Assembly (NCBI GenBank): GCA_030705725.1
Contig: JAUZPW010000141.1
Span: forward strand, 1 to 5,051
DNA: 5,051 nt
Direction: 5' to 3'
Source: Bacillota bacterium
Lineage (GTDB): Bacteria; Bacillota; Clostridia; Oscillospirales; Butyricicoccaceae
Every line of letters begins with the position of its first letter. Positions within the stretch are counted from its first letter, which is position 1. A program made the position numbers and the translations under genes. Shown here piece after piece: positions 1 to 5,051 of this stretch. A model generated the notes under the pieces. That model was not told the origin of the DNA, ran no database searches, and worked only from the letters and a program-made list of their open reading frames with translations.

Positions 1-521
1 AAAAAGTGCGCGACATACTCGGCGACGTTGTATACGGAATCGACGTGAGCTCGCTCGAAGAGGTGGCGGTAAATCTGCTGCGGGATCGGAAGCTGACGCT
101 GGCAACGGCGGAGTCCTGCACCGGCGGCTTGCTTTCAAAAAGAATTACGGATATTCCGGGCTCGTCGGAATGCTTTTTGGGCGGGGTCTGCGCCTACTCA
201 AACGAAGTCAAGACTAAGCTTCTTGGAGTCCCGGAAGAGCTTATAAAGGAAAAGGGCGCCGTTTCAGCCGAGGTGGCGGCAAAAATGGCCGAGGGAGCAA
301 GGCTTTCTCTCGGAGCCTCGATCGGAGTCGGGATAACCGGCGTGGCGGGCCCCGGCGGCGGCACGGAGGAAAAGCCGGTCGGTCTTATTTACGTGGCGCT
401 TTCTACTGCCGATAAGATGGTCGTAACTACTCTTAACAACAAAAGAAGCAGGGACAGAAACCGTCTTATGGCGGCATCCACCGCGCTCGACATGGTCAGG
501 CGGCATATTGCCTCGCTGTAA
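1..521 (+). CDS. cinA: CinA family protein, C-terminal NMN deamidase domain (5' partial)
   Basis: The C-terminal domain of CinA/PncC proteins hydrolyses nicotinamide mononucleotide to nicotinate mononucleotide and ammonia, returning NMN (for example from NAD-dependent DNA ligase) to NAD synthesis in the cytoplasm. Visible marks, counting the GTG codon at 6 as residue 1, are the AESCTGG signature (35-41) with its conserved Ser37, the YSNEVK segment (64-69), and the glycine-rich GITGVAGPGGGTEEKPVG stretch (109-126). The frame is open to the left edge. The residues before the domain (RDILGDVVYG) look like the linker that joins the N-terminal MoaB/CinA-like domain to this one in full-length CinA, and the GTG has no ribosome binding site, so I read the gene as 5'-truncated by the window rather than starting at 6. 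A stand-alone PncC-type gene is the alternative. The TAA stop is at 519-521. The next gene lies 81 bases downstream. Confidence 0.9.
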   Translation, partial: KVRDILGDVVYGIDVSSLEEVAVNLLRDRKLTLATAESCTGGLLSKRITDIPGSSECFLGGVCAYSNEVKTKLLGVPEELIKEKGAVSAEVAAKMAEGARLSLGASIGVGITGVAGPGGGTEEKPVGLIYVALSTADKMVVTTLNNKRSRDRNRLMAASTALDMVRRHIASL

Positions 522-544
522 CCTAAATCTGGTAAAATGTGTTC

Positions 545-573
545 TTTATAAACGCAAAGCGGCATGATAAAAT
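545..573 (+). promoter_or_regulatory. Candidate sigma-A promoter with extended -10, ahead of the Nudix-walRK genes
   Basis: A TTTATA hexamer at 545-550 (4 of 6 matches to TTGACA) is followed after exactly 17 bases by TAAAAT at 568-573 (5 of 6 matches to TATAAT). A TG dinucleotide at 565-566 makes this an extended -10 (TGaTAAAAT). Transcription would begin near 580 and leave a leader of about 20 bases before the ATG at 603. This is the only intergenic stretch in the window long enough for a conventional promoter, and it is AT-rich compared with the genes. It is inferred from sequence match only; read-through from cinA is also possible because I see no terminator. Confidence 0.42.
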
Positions 574-602
574 AATCTGGCAAACATTTTAAGGAGCTTT
601 TT

Positions 603-1142
603 ATGGAATTGACGGAAAGTAAGATAGACGGCGAATACAGATACAAGGGTAAAATAGTAAATATAAGGTTCGACCGCGTTAAGCTGCCCGACGGCAGGGA
701 GGCGACCAGAGAGGTCTGCGAGCATCCGGGCGGGGTGGCGATTTTGCCGCTTAACGACAAAAACGAAGCGGTGCTTGTGCGGCAGTTCCGTTATGCGTAT
801 TTGGAGGAGCTTCTGGAGATCCCCGCGGGAAAAATGAATTTCCCCGGAGAAGGCCACCTCGACTGCGGTCTGAGGGAGCTTAAGGAGGAAACGGGGATAA
901 CTCCCAGGGAGATGATTTTTCTGGGGTGCATCTATCCTTCGCCCGGATTCCTGGACGAAATTATTTATCTTTATCTCGCAAGGGGATTAAAGGAAGGGGA
1001 GCCGTCGCCGGACGAGGATGAGAATCTTTTGACGGAAACAGTTCCGTTTTCCGAGCTTAAGCGCATGATCGCGAAAAACGAAATCCGGGACGCGAAGACG
1101 ATCGCGGCCGTTTTTCGCGCTTCCATGCTTCTTTCTGAATAA
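603..1142 (+). CDS. Nudix hydrolase, ADP-ribose pyrophosphatase type
   Basis: This 179-residue cytoplasmic enzyme most likely cleaves ADP-ribose to AMP and ribose 5-phosphate with divalent metal, like Bacillus NudF (about 185 residues). The Nudix box spans residues 76-99: Gly76, Glu83, then RELKEETGI (91-99), whose Arg-Glu and Glu-Glu pairs bind the metal. The first spacing is G-x6-E rather than the canonical G-x5-E, so the first loop of the box carries one extra residue; the E-x7-REUxEExGU part is intact. YPSPGFLDE (111-119) puts a proline 15-16 residues after the box, a mark of ADP-ribose pyrophosphatases. The N-terminal strand region (YRYKGKIVNIRFDRVKLPDG, 12-31) also fits this subfamily. 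The ATG at 603 follows AAGGAG at 591-596 by six bases. walR starts 15 bases after the stop, so the two are probably co-transcribed. Other nucleoside diphosphate sugars remain possible substrates. Confidence 0.88.
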   Translation: MELTESKIDGEYRYKGKIVNIRFDRVKLPDGREATREVCEHPGGVAILPLNDKNEAVLVRQFRYAYLEELLEIPAGKMNFPGEGHLDCGLRELKEETGITPREMIFLGCIYPSPGFLDEIIYLYLARGLKEGEPSPDEDENLLTETVPFSELKRMIAKNEIRDAKTIAAVFRASMLLSE

Positions 1143-1157
1143 AATAGGGGGTTTTAG

Positions 1158-1850
1158 ATGGACAGGCGGATCTTAGTGGTTGAAGACGAAAAAGCCATAT
1201 CCGACATTCTGGTGTTTAACCTGCAGCGCGAGGGCTTTAAGACAATGGAGGCTGCGGATGGGAACAAGGGCCTTGAGCTTGCGCTTTCGACGCCGTTCGA
1301 TCTTATCCTACTTGATATAATGCTGCCCGGAACAGACGGGTTTACCATATGCAGGGAGGTAAGAAAGCAGAGCGAGGTGCCGATAATTCTGCTTACGGCA
1401 CGCGAGGAGGAGACGGACAAGGTATTGGGGCTGGATCTGGGAGCCGACGATTACATAACAAAACCGTTTTCGATGCGCGAGCTTATGGCGAGAATCAAGG
1501 CAAATATGAGGCGGAGCGCGTCCGACGCGCCGACTAACGCGAGCGGCCCGCTTATTACCTTCGGTGACGTTTTGATTAATCCGGAAAAGCACGAGGTCAA
1601 AGTAGGGGAAAAAGCGGCGGAGCTAACTGTGCGCGAATATGAACTTCTGACCTTTTTGGTTTCAAAGCCCGACAAGGTCTTTTCCCGCGAGGAGCTTATG
1701 GAGAAGGTCTGGAATTACGATTATTACGGAGACCTGAGGACGGTCGACGTGGCCGTGCGGCGCCTGCGCGAAAAGATTGAGAAAACGCCGGGAGAGCCCC
1801 GATATATCATGACGAAGCGCGGGATCGGATACTATTTTACCAGAGGCTGA
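1158..1850 (+). CDS. walR: Response regulator WalR (YycF), OmpR/PhoB family
   Basis: WalR is the DNA-binding half of the WalRK system, which in Firmicutes controls autolysins and peptidoglycan turnover and is often essential. The 230-residue protein has a receiver domain (about 4-117) with acidic Glu9-Asp10, phosphoacceptor Asp53 in LLDIMLP, switch Thr80 and Lys102. A linker (118-130) leads to a winged-helix DNA-binding domain (about 131-228). The recognition helix region RTVDVAVRRLREKIE (194-208) and the wing RGIGYYF (221-227) closely resemble known WalR proteins, which separates it from PhoP/PhoB relatives. Thr101, next to Lys102, sits at the position reported as a PrkC phosphorylation site in Bacillus subtilis WalR. 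The ATG at 1158 follows AGGGGG at 1146-1151 by six bases. The cognate kinase gene follows after 48 bases. Confidence 0.95.
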   Translation: MDRRILVVEDEKAISDILVFNLQREGFKTMEAADGNKGLELALSTPFDLILLDIMLPGTDGFTICREVRKQSEVPIILLTAREEETDKVLGLDLGADDYITKPFSMRELMARIKANMRRSASDAPTNASGPLITFGDVLINPEKHEVKVGEKAAELTVREYELLTFLVSKPDKVFSREELMEKVWNYDYYGDLRTVDVAVRRLREKIEKTPGEPRYIMTKRGIGYYFTRG

Positions 1851-1859
1851 GCGGAGCAT

Positions 1860-1894
1860 AAAGGCTTATGCATTTTTTTAGGAAAGGAGCCTTT
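1860..1894 (+). promoter_or_regulatory. Possible hairpin overlapping the walK ribosome binding site
   Basis: AAAGGCT at 1860-1866 is perfectly complementary to AGCCTTT at 1888-1894, and T1867 could add a G-U pair with G1887. The 3' arm covers the last bases of the AAAGGAG ribosome binding site (1883-1889), so a folded leader would partly hide it. The loop is about 20 bases, which makes the stem only moderately stable. A nine-codon reading frame, ATG at 1868 to TAA at 1897, lies across the same stretch. No T-run follows the 3' arm, so this is not a terminator. Any regulatory role is inference from base pairing alone. Confidence 0.28.
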
Positions 1895-1901
1895 TAAATT
1901 G
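1883..1901 (+). promoter_or_regulatory. Ribosome binding site fixing a TTG start for walK
   Basis: AAAGGAG at 1883-1889 lies nine bases before TTG at 1899-1901. The first in-frame ATG (1917, residue 7) is 27 bases from this site and would remove part of the N-terminal basic stretch before the first membrane helix. The upstream ATG at 1868 is in another frame and ends at 1897. The TTG is therefore the supported start. Confidence 0.8.
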
Positions 1902-3713
1902 TTCAGAAGCCTGCACATGAAGCTTGTCATAATTCTCGTTCTTTTGATTATGTCCGTTATGCTCGTAGTCGGCACGTTTCTGATAAGCAGCGTGACGTCT
2001 TACAACATCGACGATTTCAGACAGCAGATGTCGTCTGTCTTTAAGACCGGCTTTATAAAGGCCTTAAACGAAAAAGCGGATCAGCCGGACGGCGCGGAGC
2101 AGATCAAGGACGTGCTGATGGCTTATTCGGGCTCCCTCGGAATCGATTCTTACCGGTCCTACCGGAATTTTTATATACTCGACGGAAAAACGGGAGATTA
2201 CATCGACGGCTCGAACAAAGCCCTCGGGCAGACGCTTGAGAAAACGCCGAATATATTAGCTGCCGTCGCGGGAAAAGTCGGGGACAAGATAAGCTTTATA
2301 GATTCTTATATGGATGTCGCCGTACCTGTGAGAGGAAACAGCAAAAGCTATATCATATACATAAAGGATTCAAAACAGGATCTTAAGGATCTTACGTCGA
2401 TGCTGCTTGCAATTACCCTGCAGGCTATGCTTTTCGGACTTATCGTCGCGGTTTTATTAAGCTTTTTCCTGTCGAAAACAATGACTACGCCGATTGAGGA
2501 GCTGACTAAAAGCGCGGCGCTTATTGCTTCGGGGGATTTTGAAAAGAAGCTGGAGGTTCATTCGACGGATGAGATCGGAATCCTCACGAGCACCTTTAAC
2601 GACATGGCACAGGTGCTTAAAGACACGCTCGAGGAGGTCGAGGGCGAAAAAAACAAGCTCAACACGCTGTTTTTGCATATGGCTGACGGCGTTGCGGCTT
2701 TTACGAAGGAAGGCCGGCTTCTGCACATGAATCCCGCGGCGCAGAAAATGCTCGGGACAGAATTCGACGAGAATCTTACTTATAAGCAGGTGTTTTGCGA
2801 CCTCAAGGTGCCGGCCGATCTCGACGCCGCGGAAAAAGGGTATTTGGAAAGCGATTACCGCAAGAACGGGCGCTATCTGAAAATATTTTTTGCGCCCTTC
2901 GGCATACCGGACGGCGGAGAAGGGCTGATGGCGGTTATACACGATATAACCGAGCAGCGCAGGCTTGACGAGGCTCAGCGCGAGTTTGTGGCGAACGTTT
3001 CGCACGAGCTCAGGACGCCTCTTACCAATATCAAAAGCTATACCGAAACGCTGCTTGAAAATCCCGGCGACATTCCGCCCGACACCGAGACAAAATTCCT
3101 TAGCGTAATATCGGGCGAAGCCGACCGTATGATGCGTATTGTGAAGGACCTGCTTACGCTTTCAAGGCTCGACTACGCGAGGCTTGATCTGCGCTTCAGC
3201 CCATTTTCGCTCAAGGTGCTGATTCAGAACGTTTATAACGCAATGCTGCTTGAGGCTTCGAAAAACGGCTATATTTTTACGCTTGATTTTCAGGACAATC
3301 TTCCGGACATGGTAGGCGACCGCGAACGGATAGAACAGGTTATCGTGAATATTATTTCAAACGCGCTGAAATACACGCCGGTGGGGGGAACGGTTGCGGT
3401 TTCCGCCGGCAGCCTCAAGGAAAATAAGGTTTTTCTGAAGGTTAAAGACAATGGGATCGGCATCCCGAAGGAGGACATTCCCAGGCTCTTCGAACGATTT
3501 TACAGGGTGGATAAGGCAAGGTCACGCGAGCGCGGCGGAACCGGGCTCGGACTTGCCATCGCCAAAGAGATTGTAGAGTATCACAAAGGGCGGATTGTAA
3601 TCGAAAGCGAGCTTGACCGCGGCACCGAGGTTACTGTAACTCTTCCTACGAATCTTCCACTGCCTCAGCTCGACGATAATCAACAGGACAGTTTTCCAGT
3701 AAAACCGGAATGA
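1899..3713 (+). CDS. walK: Sensor histidine kinase WalK (YycG)
   Basis: WalK is the membrane kinase that phosphorylates WalR in response to cell-wall state. The 604-residue protein has a first membrane helix (about 8-30), an extracytoplasmic sensor of about 137 residues (31-167, probably PDC/Cache-like: YRNFYILDGKTGDYIDG at 88-104), a second helix (about 168-191), HAMP (about 192-244), PAS (about 250-355), HisKA with the H-box SHELRTP (368-374; phosphorylated His369, Thr373 of the HxxxT motif), and HATPase (about 470-583). The ATPase shows the N box (Asn484, Asn488), the G1 box DNGIG (517-521), the F box LFERFYR (530-536) and the G2 box GGTGLGL (546-552). This full architecture and size match Bacillus and Staphylococcus WalK (about 610 residues). 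His260, Asp263, His348 and Glu352 in the PAS domain match the zinc ligands of S. aureus WalK. Translation starts at TTG. The yycH-like gene follows 16 bases after the stop. Confidence 0.95.
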   Translation: MFRSLHMKLVIILVLLIMSVMLVVGTFLISSVTSYNIDDFRQQMSSVFKTGFIKALNEKADQPDGAEQIKDVLMAYSGSLGIDSYRSYRNFYILDGKTGDYIDGSNKALGQTLEKTPNILAAVAGKVGDKISFIDSYMDVAVPVRGNSKSYIIYIKDSKQDLKDLTSMLLAITLQAMLFGLIVAVLLSFFLSKTMTTPIEELTKSAALIASGDFEKKLEVHSTDEIGILTSTFNDMAQVLKDTLEEVEGEKNKLNTLFLHMADGVAAFTKEGRLLHMNPAAQKMLGTEFDENLTYKQVFCDLKVPADLDAAEKGYLESDYRKNGRYLKIFFAPFGIPDGGEGLMAVIHDITEQRRLDEAQREFVANVSHELRTPLTNIKSYTETLLENPGDIPPDTETKFLSVISGEADRMMRIVKDLLTLSRLDYARLDLRFSPFSLKVLIQNVYNAMLLEASKNGYIFTLDFQDNLPDMVGDRERIEQVIVNIISNALKYTPVGGTVAVSAGSLKENKVFLKVKDNGIGIPKEDIPRLFERFYRVDKARSRERGGTGLGLAIAKEIVEYHKGRIVIESELDRGTEVTVTLPTNLPLPQLDDNQQDSFPVKPE

Positions 3714-3732
3714 AAGGAGGGGCGCTTTATTG
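3713..3732 (+). promoter_or_regulatory. Strong ribosome binding site fixing a TTG start for yycH
   Basis: AAAGGAGG at 3713-3720 is a near-perfect match to the 16S rRNA tail and shares its first base with the walK TGA stop (3711-3713). TTG at 3730-3732 follows after nine bases and opens the long frame that begins with a basic residue pattern and a membrane helix. The nearby ATG at 3735 is out of frame and stops after five codons. The spacing and start codon are the same as at walK. Confidence 0.82.
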
Positions 3733-5051
3733 AAATGGAAAGAGCCTCTTAAAAGCGTTATTCTGGTGCTTCTTATTTTTCTGTCATTATTTATTTATAC
3801 TTTTAACTGGGTTTACAGGATGGACCGCGGGCAGCTTGCGCGCGGGACCGGCTTTGCGACCCGGTTTGCATATTTTTTCGGAATTACCAGAAATGTCGAC
3901 CAAAGCGCCTTAAGCATGGAGGTGACGCCGGCCGCCGTGCCGCTGAGGGCTGCGGCTCGCGTTGACGGCGGGCTTTTCGGCGTTTTGTACGACCAGAAGG
4001 GCACGGAGGATTTCTACGAAAGAATTAAACCCGTTCTGTCTGAAGCGCTTGAAAATTCGCCCTCGGCGGGGCAGGCGGACGCTAAGGAGTATAAAAAGGC
4101 GCTTTCGGGCACTATGGCCTATTTGGGTTTTGACGGGGAAATACCGTTTTACGCTCTTTCGGAGTGGGTCGGCGCGCCGGCCGGAGGGTATGATTTTCCT
4201 GCGCGCCATGTGGTGATCGCTGACGAAAACGGGACGCTGACCTTATATGTCAGGGGCCGGGGCGCTTCGGACATAAGAAAAATCAAGACGGAGGTTCAAG
4301 GCTCCGCCCTTAAAAAAGCGCTCTCGGGCCTAAAGCCGAACGGCTGCTACTTCGCTTTTGAAAAAGGCGGGGAATATAAAAATATCGAAACGGAGACCAT
4401 TATTTCGGATAAATCCCCCGGTATAAATTACGTTTTAAGCATTACGCCGAATTTTAAGGAGGGCTCGGACGCGACGCAGACGGTTCTCGAGGCGTTTTCA
4501 TTTAACCCCTACAATACTGAAAGCTACACGGAGAAAGACGGAACGGAAGTTTACGTCGAAAACCTGAGCACGCTTAGAATCGGGAAGGACGGAACGATAC
4601 ATTTTATTGTGTCGGATTTAAGCGCCGGTATTCCTGTTTCCGGAGTTCTCACAGGCGACAGCGGCCCGGCAGCGCGAGTCAGGACGATTGAAGCGGCGCG
4701 GTTCCTTTTCGACCATGTGTCGTCGGGGCTGCGCTCGGACGCGTCGATATATCTCAGATCGTACAGAATCGACGCGGAGAAGCAGAGCTTTGTGCTTAAC
4801 TTCGGCATGCAGGTTTCCGGAGTGCCTGTTAACGGGAAGGGCGGCCCGGCCGCGCAGATCGAAATAAAGAACGGAGTTATCTGCGCCGCCACGCTTTACT
4901 TAAGGTCTTACCGGAAGACCGACGGCGAATGCTACCTTATGCCGATTAAGCAGGCCGTCTCGGCATATCCGCCGGGTGCGGAGCGCGGCGGGGCCATCTG
5001 GGCGCGATACGACGGCTCGGGAGAAAACCCGATCGCGGCGTCCTACTATAT
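3730..5051 (+). CDS. yycH: YycH-like regulator of WalK (3' partial)
   Basis: YycH and YycI are membrane-anchored extracytoplasmic proteins that bind WalK through their transmembrane helices and adjust its activity; they inhibit it in Bacillus subtilis and activate it in Staphylococcus aureus, so the sign here is unknown. The frame runs without a stop for 440 codons to the window edge. A short basic N-terminus (MKWKEPLK) precedes one membrane helix (about 9-29, ending near FNWVYRM), and the rest is a soluble, probably extracellular region, as in YycH (about 450 residues). This suggests only a few residues are missing. The C-terminal third shows segments such as GIPVSGV (about 300-306) and VSGVPVNG (362-369) with IEIKNGVICAATLYLRSYR (377-395), resembling the repeated strand-helix units of YycH/YycI proteins. 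Sequence conservation in this family is low, so the call rests mostly on position directly after walK and on topology. YycI (about 280 residues) is less likely because of length. Confidence 0.75.
   Translation, partial: MKWKEPLKSVILVLLIFLSLFIYTFNWVYRMDRGQLARGTGFATRFAYFFGITRNVDQSALSMEVTPAAVPLRAAARVDGGLFGVLYDQKGTEDFYERIKPVLSEALENSPSAGQADAKEYKKALSGTMAYLGFDGEIPFYALSEWVGAPAGGYDFPARHVVIADENGTLTLYVRGRGASDIRKIKTEVQGSALKKALSGLKPNGCYFAFEKGGEYKNIETETIISDKSPGINYVLSITPNFKEGSDATQTVLEAFSFNPYNTESYTEKDGTEVYVENLSTLRIGKDGTIHFIVSDLSAGIPVSGVLTGDSGPAARVRTIEAARFLFDHVSSGLRSDASIYLRSYRIDAEKQSFVLNFGMQVSGVPVNGKGGPAAQIEIKNGVICAATLYLRSYRKTDGECYLMPIKQAVSAYPPGAERGGAIWARYDGSGENPIAASYY

Noticed and set aside
6..8. GTG as the real start of a stand-alone PncC-type protein
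   Set aside because: No ribosome binding site fits in the five bases available, the frame is open to the left edge, and the residues that follow look like the inter-domain linker of full-length CinA. It cannot be fully excluded without upstream sequence.
522..602. Rho-independent terminator after cinA
   Set aside because: Only a five-base complementarity (AAAGC at 556-560, GCTTT at 596-600) with a very long loop, and it includes the Nudix ribosome binding site. No GC-rich stem with T-run is present.
522..602. WalR binding site (two TGTWAH half sites spaced by five bases) for autoregulation
   Set aside because: TGTGTT at 539-544 is a weak half site and the position 11 bases on (TAAACG) does not match. 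By eye I found no properly spaced pair in the intergenic regions on either strand.
1868..1897. Nine-codon reading frame before walK as a gene
   Set aside because: Its only upstream purine stretch (AAAGG at 1860-1864) is three bases from the ATG, too close for good initiation. Kept only as part of the leader finding.
2457..3005. 182-codon open frame on the minus strand inside walK
   Set aside because: It lies wholly antisense to the HAMP, PAS and H-box coding region of walK, has no recognisable domain, and is a typical shadow of a biased codon pattern.
1..5051. CRISPR array, insertion sequence, tRNA, phage or toxin-antitoxin cassette
   Set aside because: All but about 160 bases are occupied by five co-oriented, recognisable genes; no terminal inverted repeats, regularly spaced repeats or tRNA-like folds were seen.

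Overview
The window reads as a stretch of bacterial chromosome from the Firmicutes (Bacillota), most likely a moderately GC-rich member of the Clostridia. The evidence is strong AAGGAG/AAAGGAGG ribosome binding sites, two TTG starts, and the order walR-walK-yycH, which belongs to low-GC Gram-positives. Every gene is on the + strand, gaps are short, and no stretch over 100 bases lacks a gene. I see no mobile element, CRISPR array, tRNA or rRNA.

Layout. (1) 1-521: 3' part of cinA, whose 5' end lies outside the window; it carries the complete C-terminal NMN deamidase-type domain. (2) 522-602: 81-base gap with no terminator I can see but with a plausible extended -10 promoter. (3) 603-1142: Nudix hydrolase of the ADP-ribose pyrophosphatase type. 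(4) 1158-1850: walR (yycF), an OmpR-family response regulator. (5) 1899-3713: walK (yycG), a membrane sensor kinase with extracytoplasmic sensor, HAMP, PAS, HisKA and HATPase domains. (6) 3730 to the window edge: a YycH-like membrane-anchored regulator of WalK, nearly complete but cut at the 3' end.

How the genes fit together. WalK senses a cell-wall signal and phosphorylates WalR, which in other Firmicutes controls autolysins and peptidoglycan remodelling. YycH-type proteins contact WalK at the membrane and tune its activity. The Nudix gene is only 15 bases ahead of walR and probably shares its transcript, starting at the candidate promoter in the cinA-Nudix gap. CinA and the Nudix enzyme both belong to pyridine-nucleotide recycling (NMN deamidation, ADP-ribose hydrolysis), so the left side may be a small metabolic neighbour of the wall-stress operon.

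I found no clear novel system. The observations most worth a second look are the four residues in the WalK PAS domain that match the zinc ligands described in Staphylococcus aureus WalK, a one-residue insertion in the Nudix box, a possible hairpin over the walK ribosome binding site, and an internal repeat-like pattern in the YycH-like protein.
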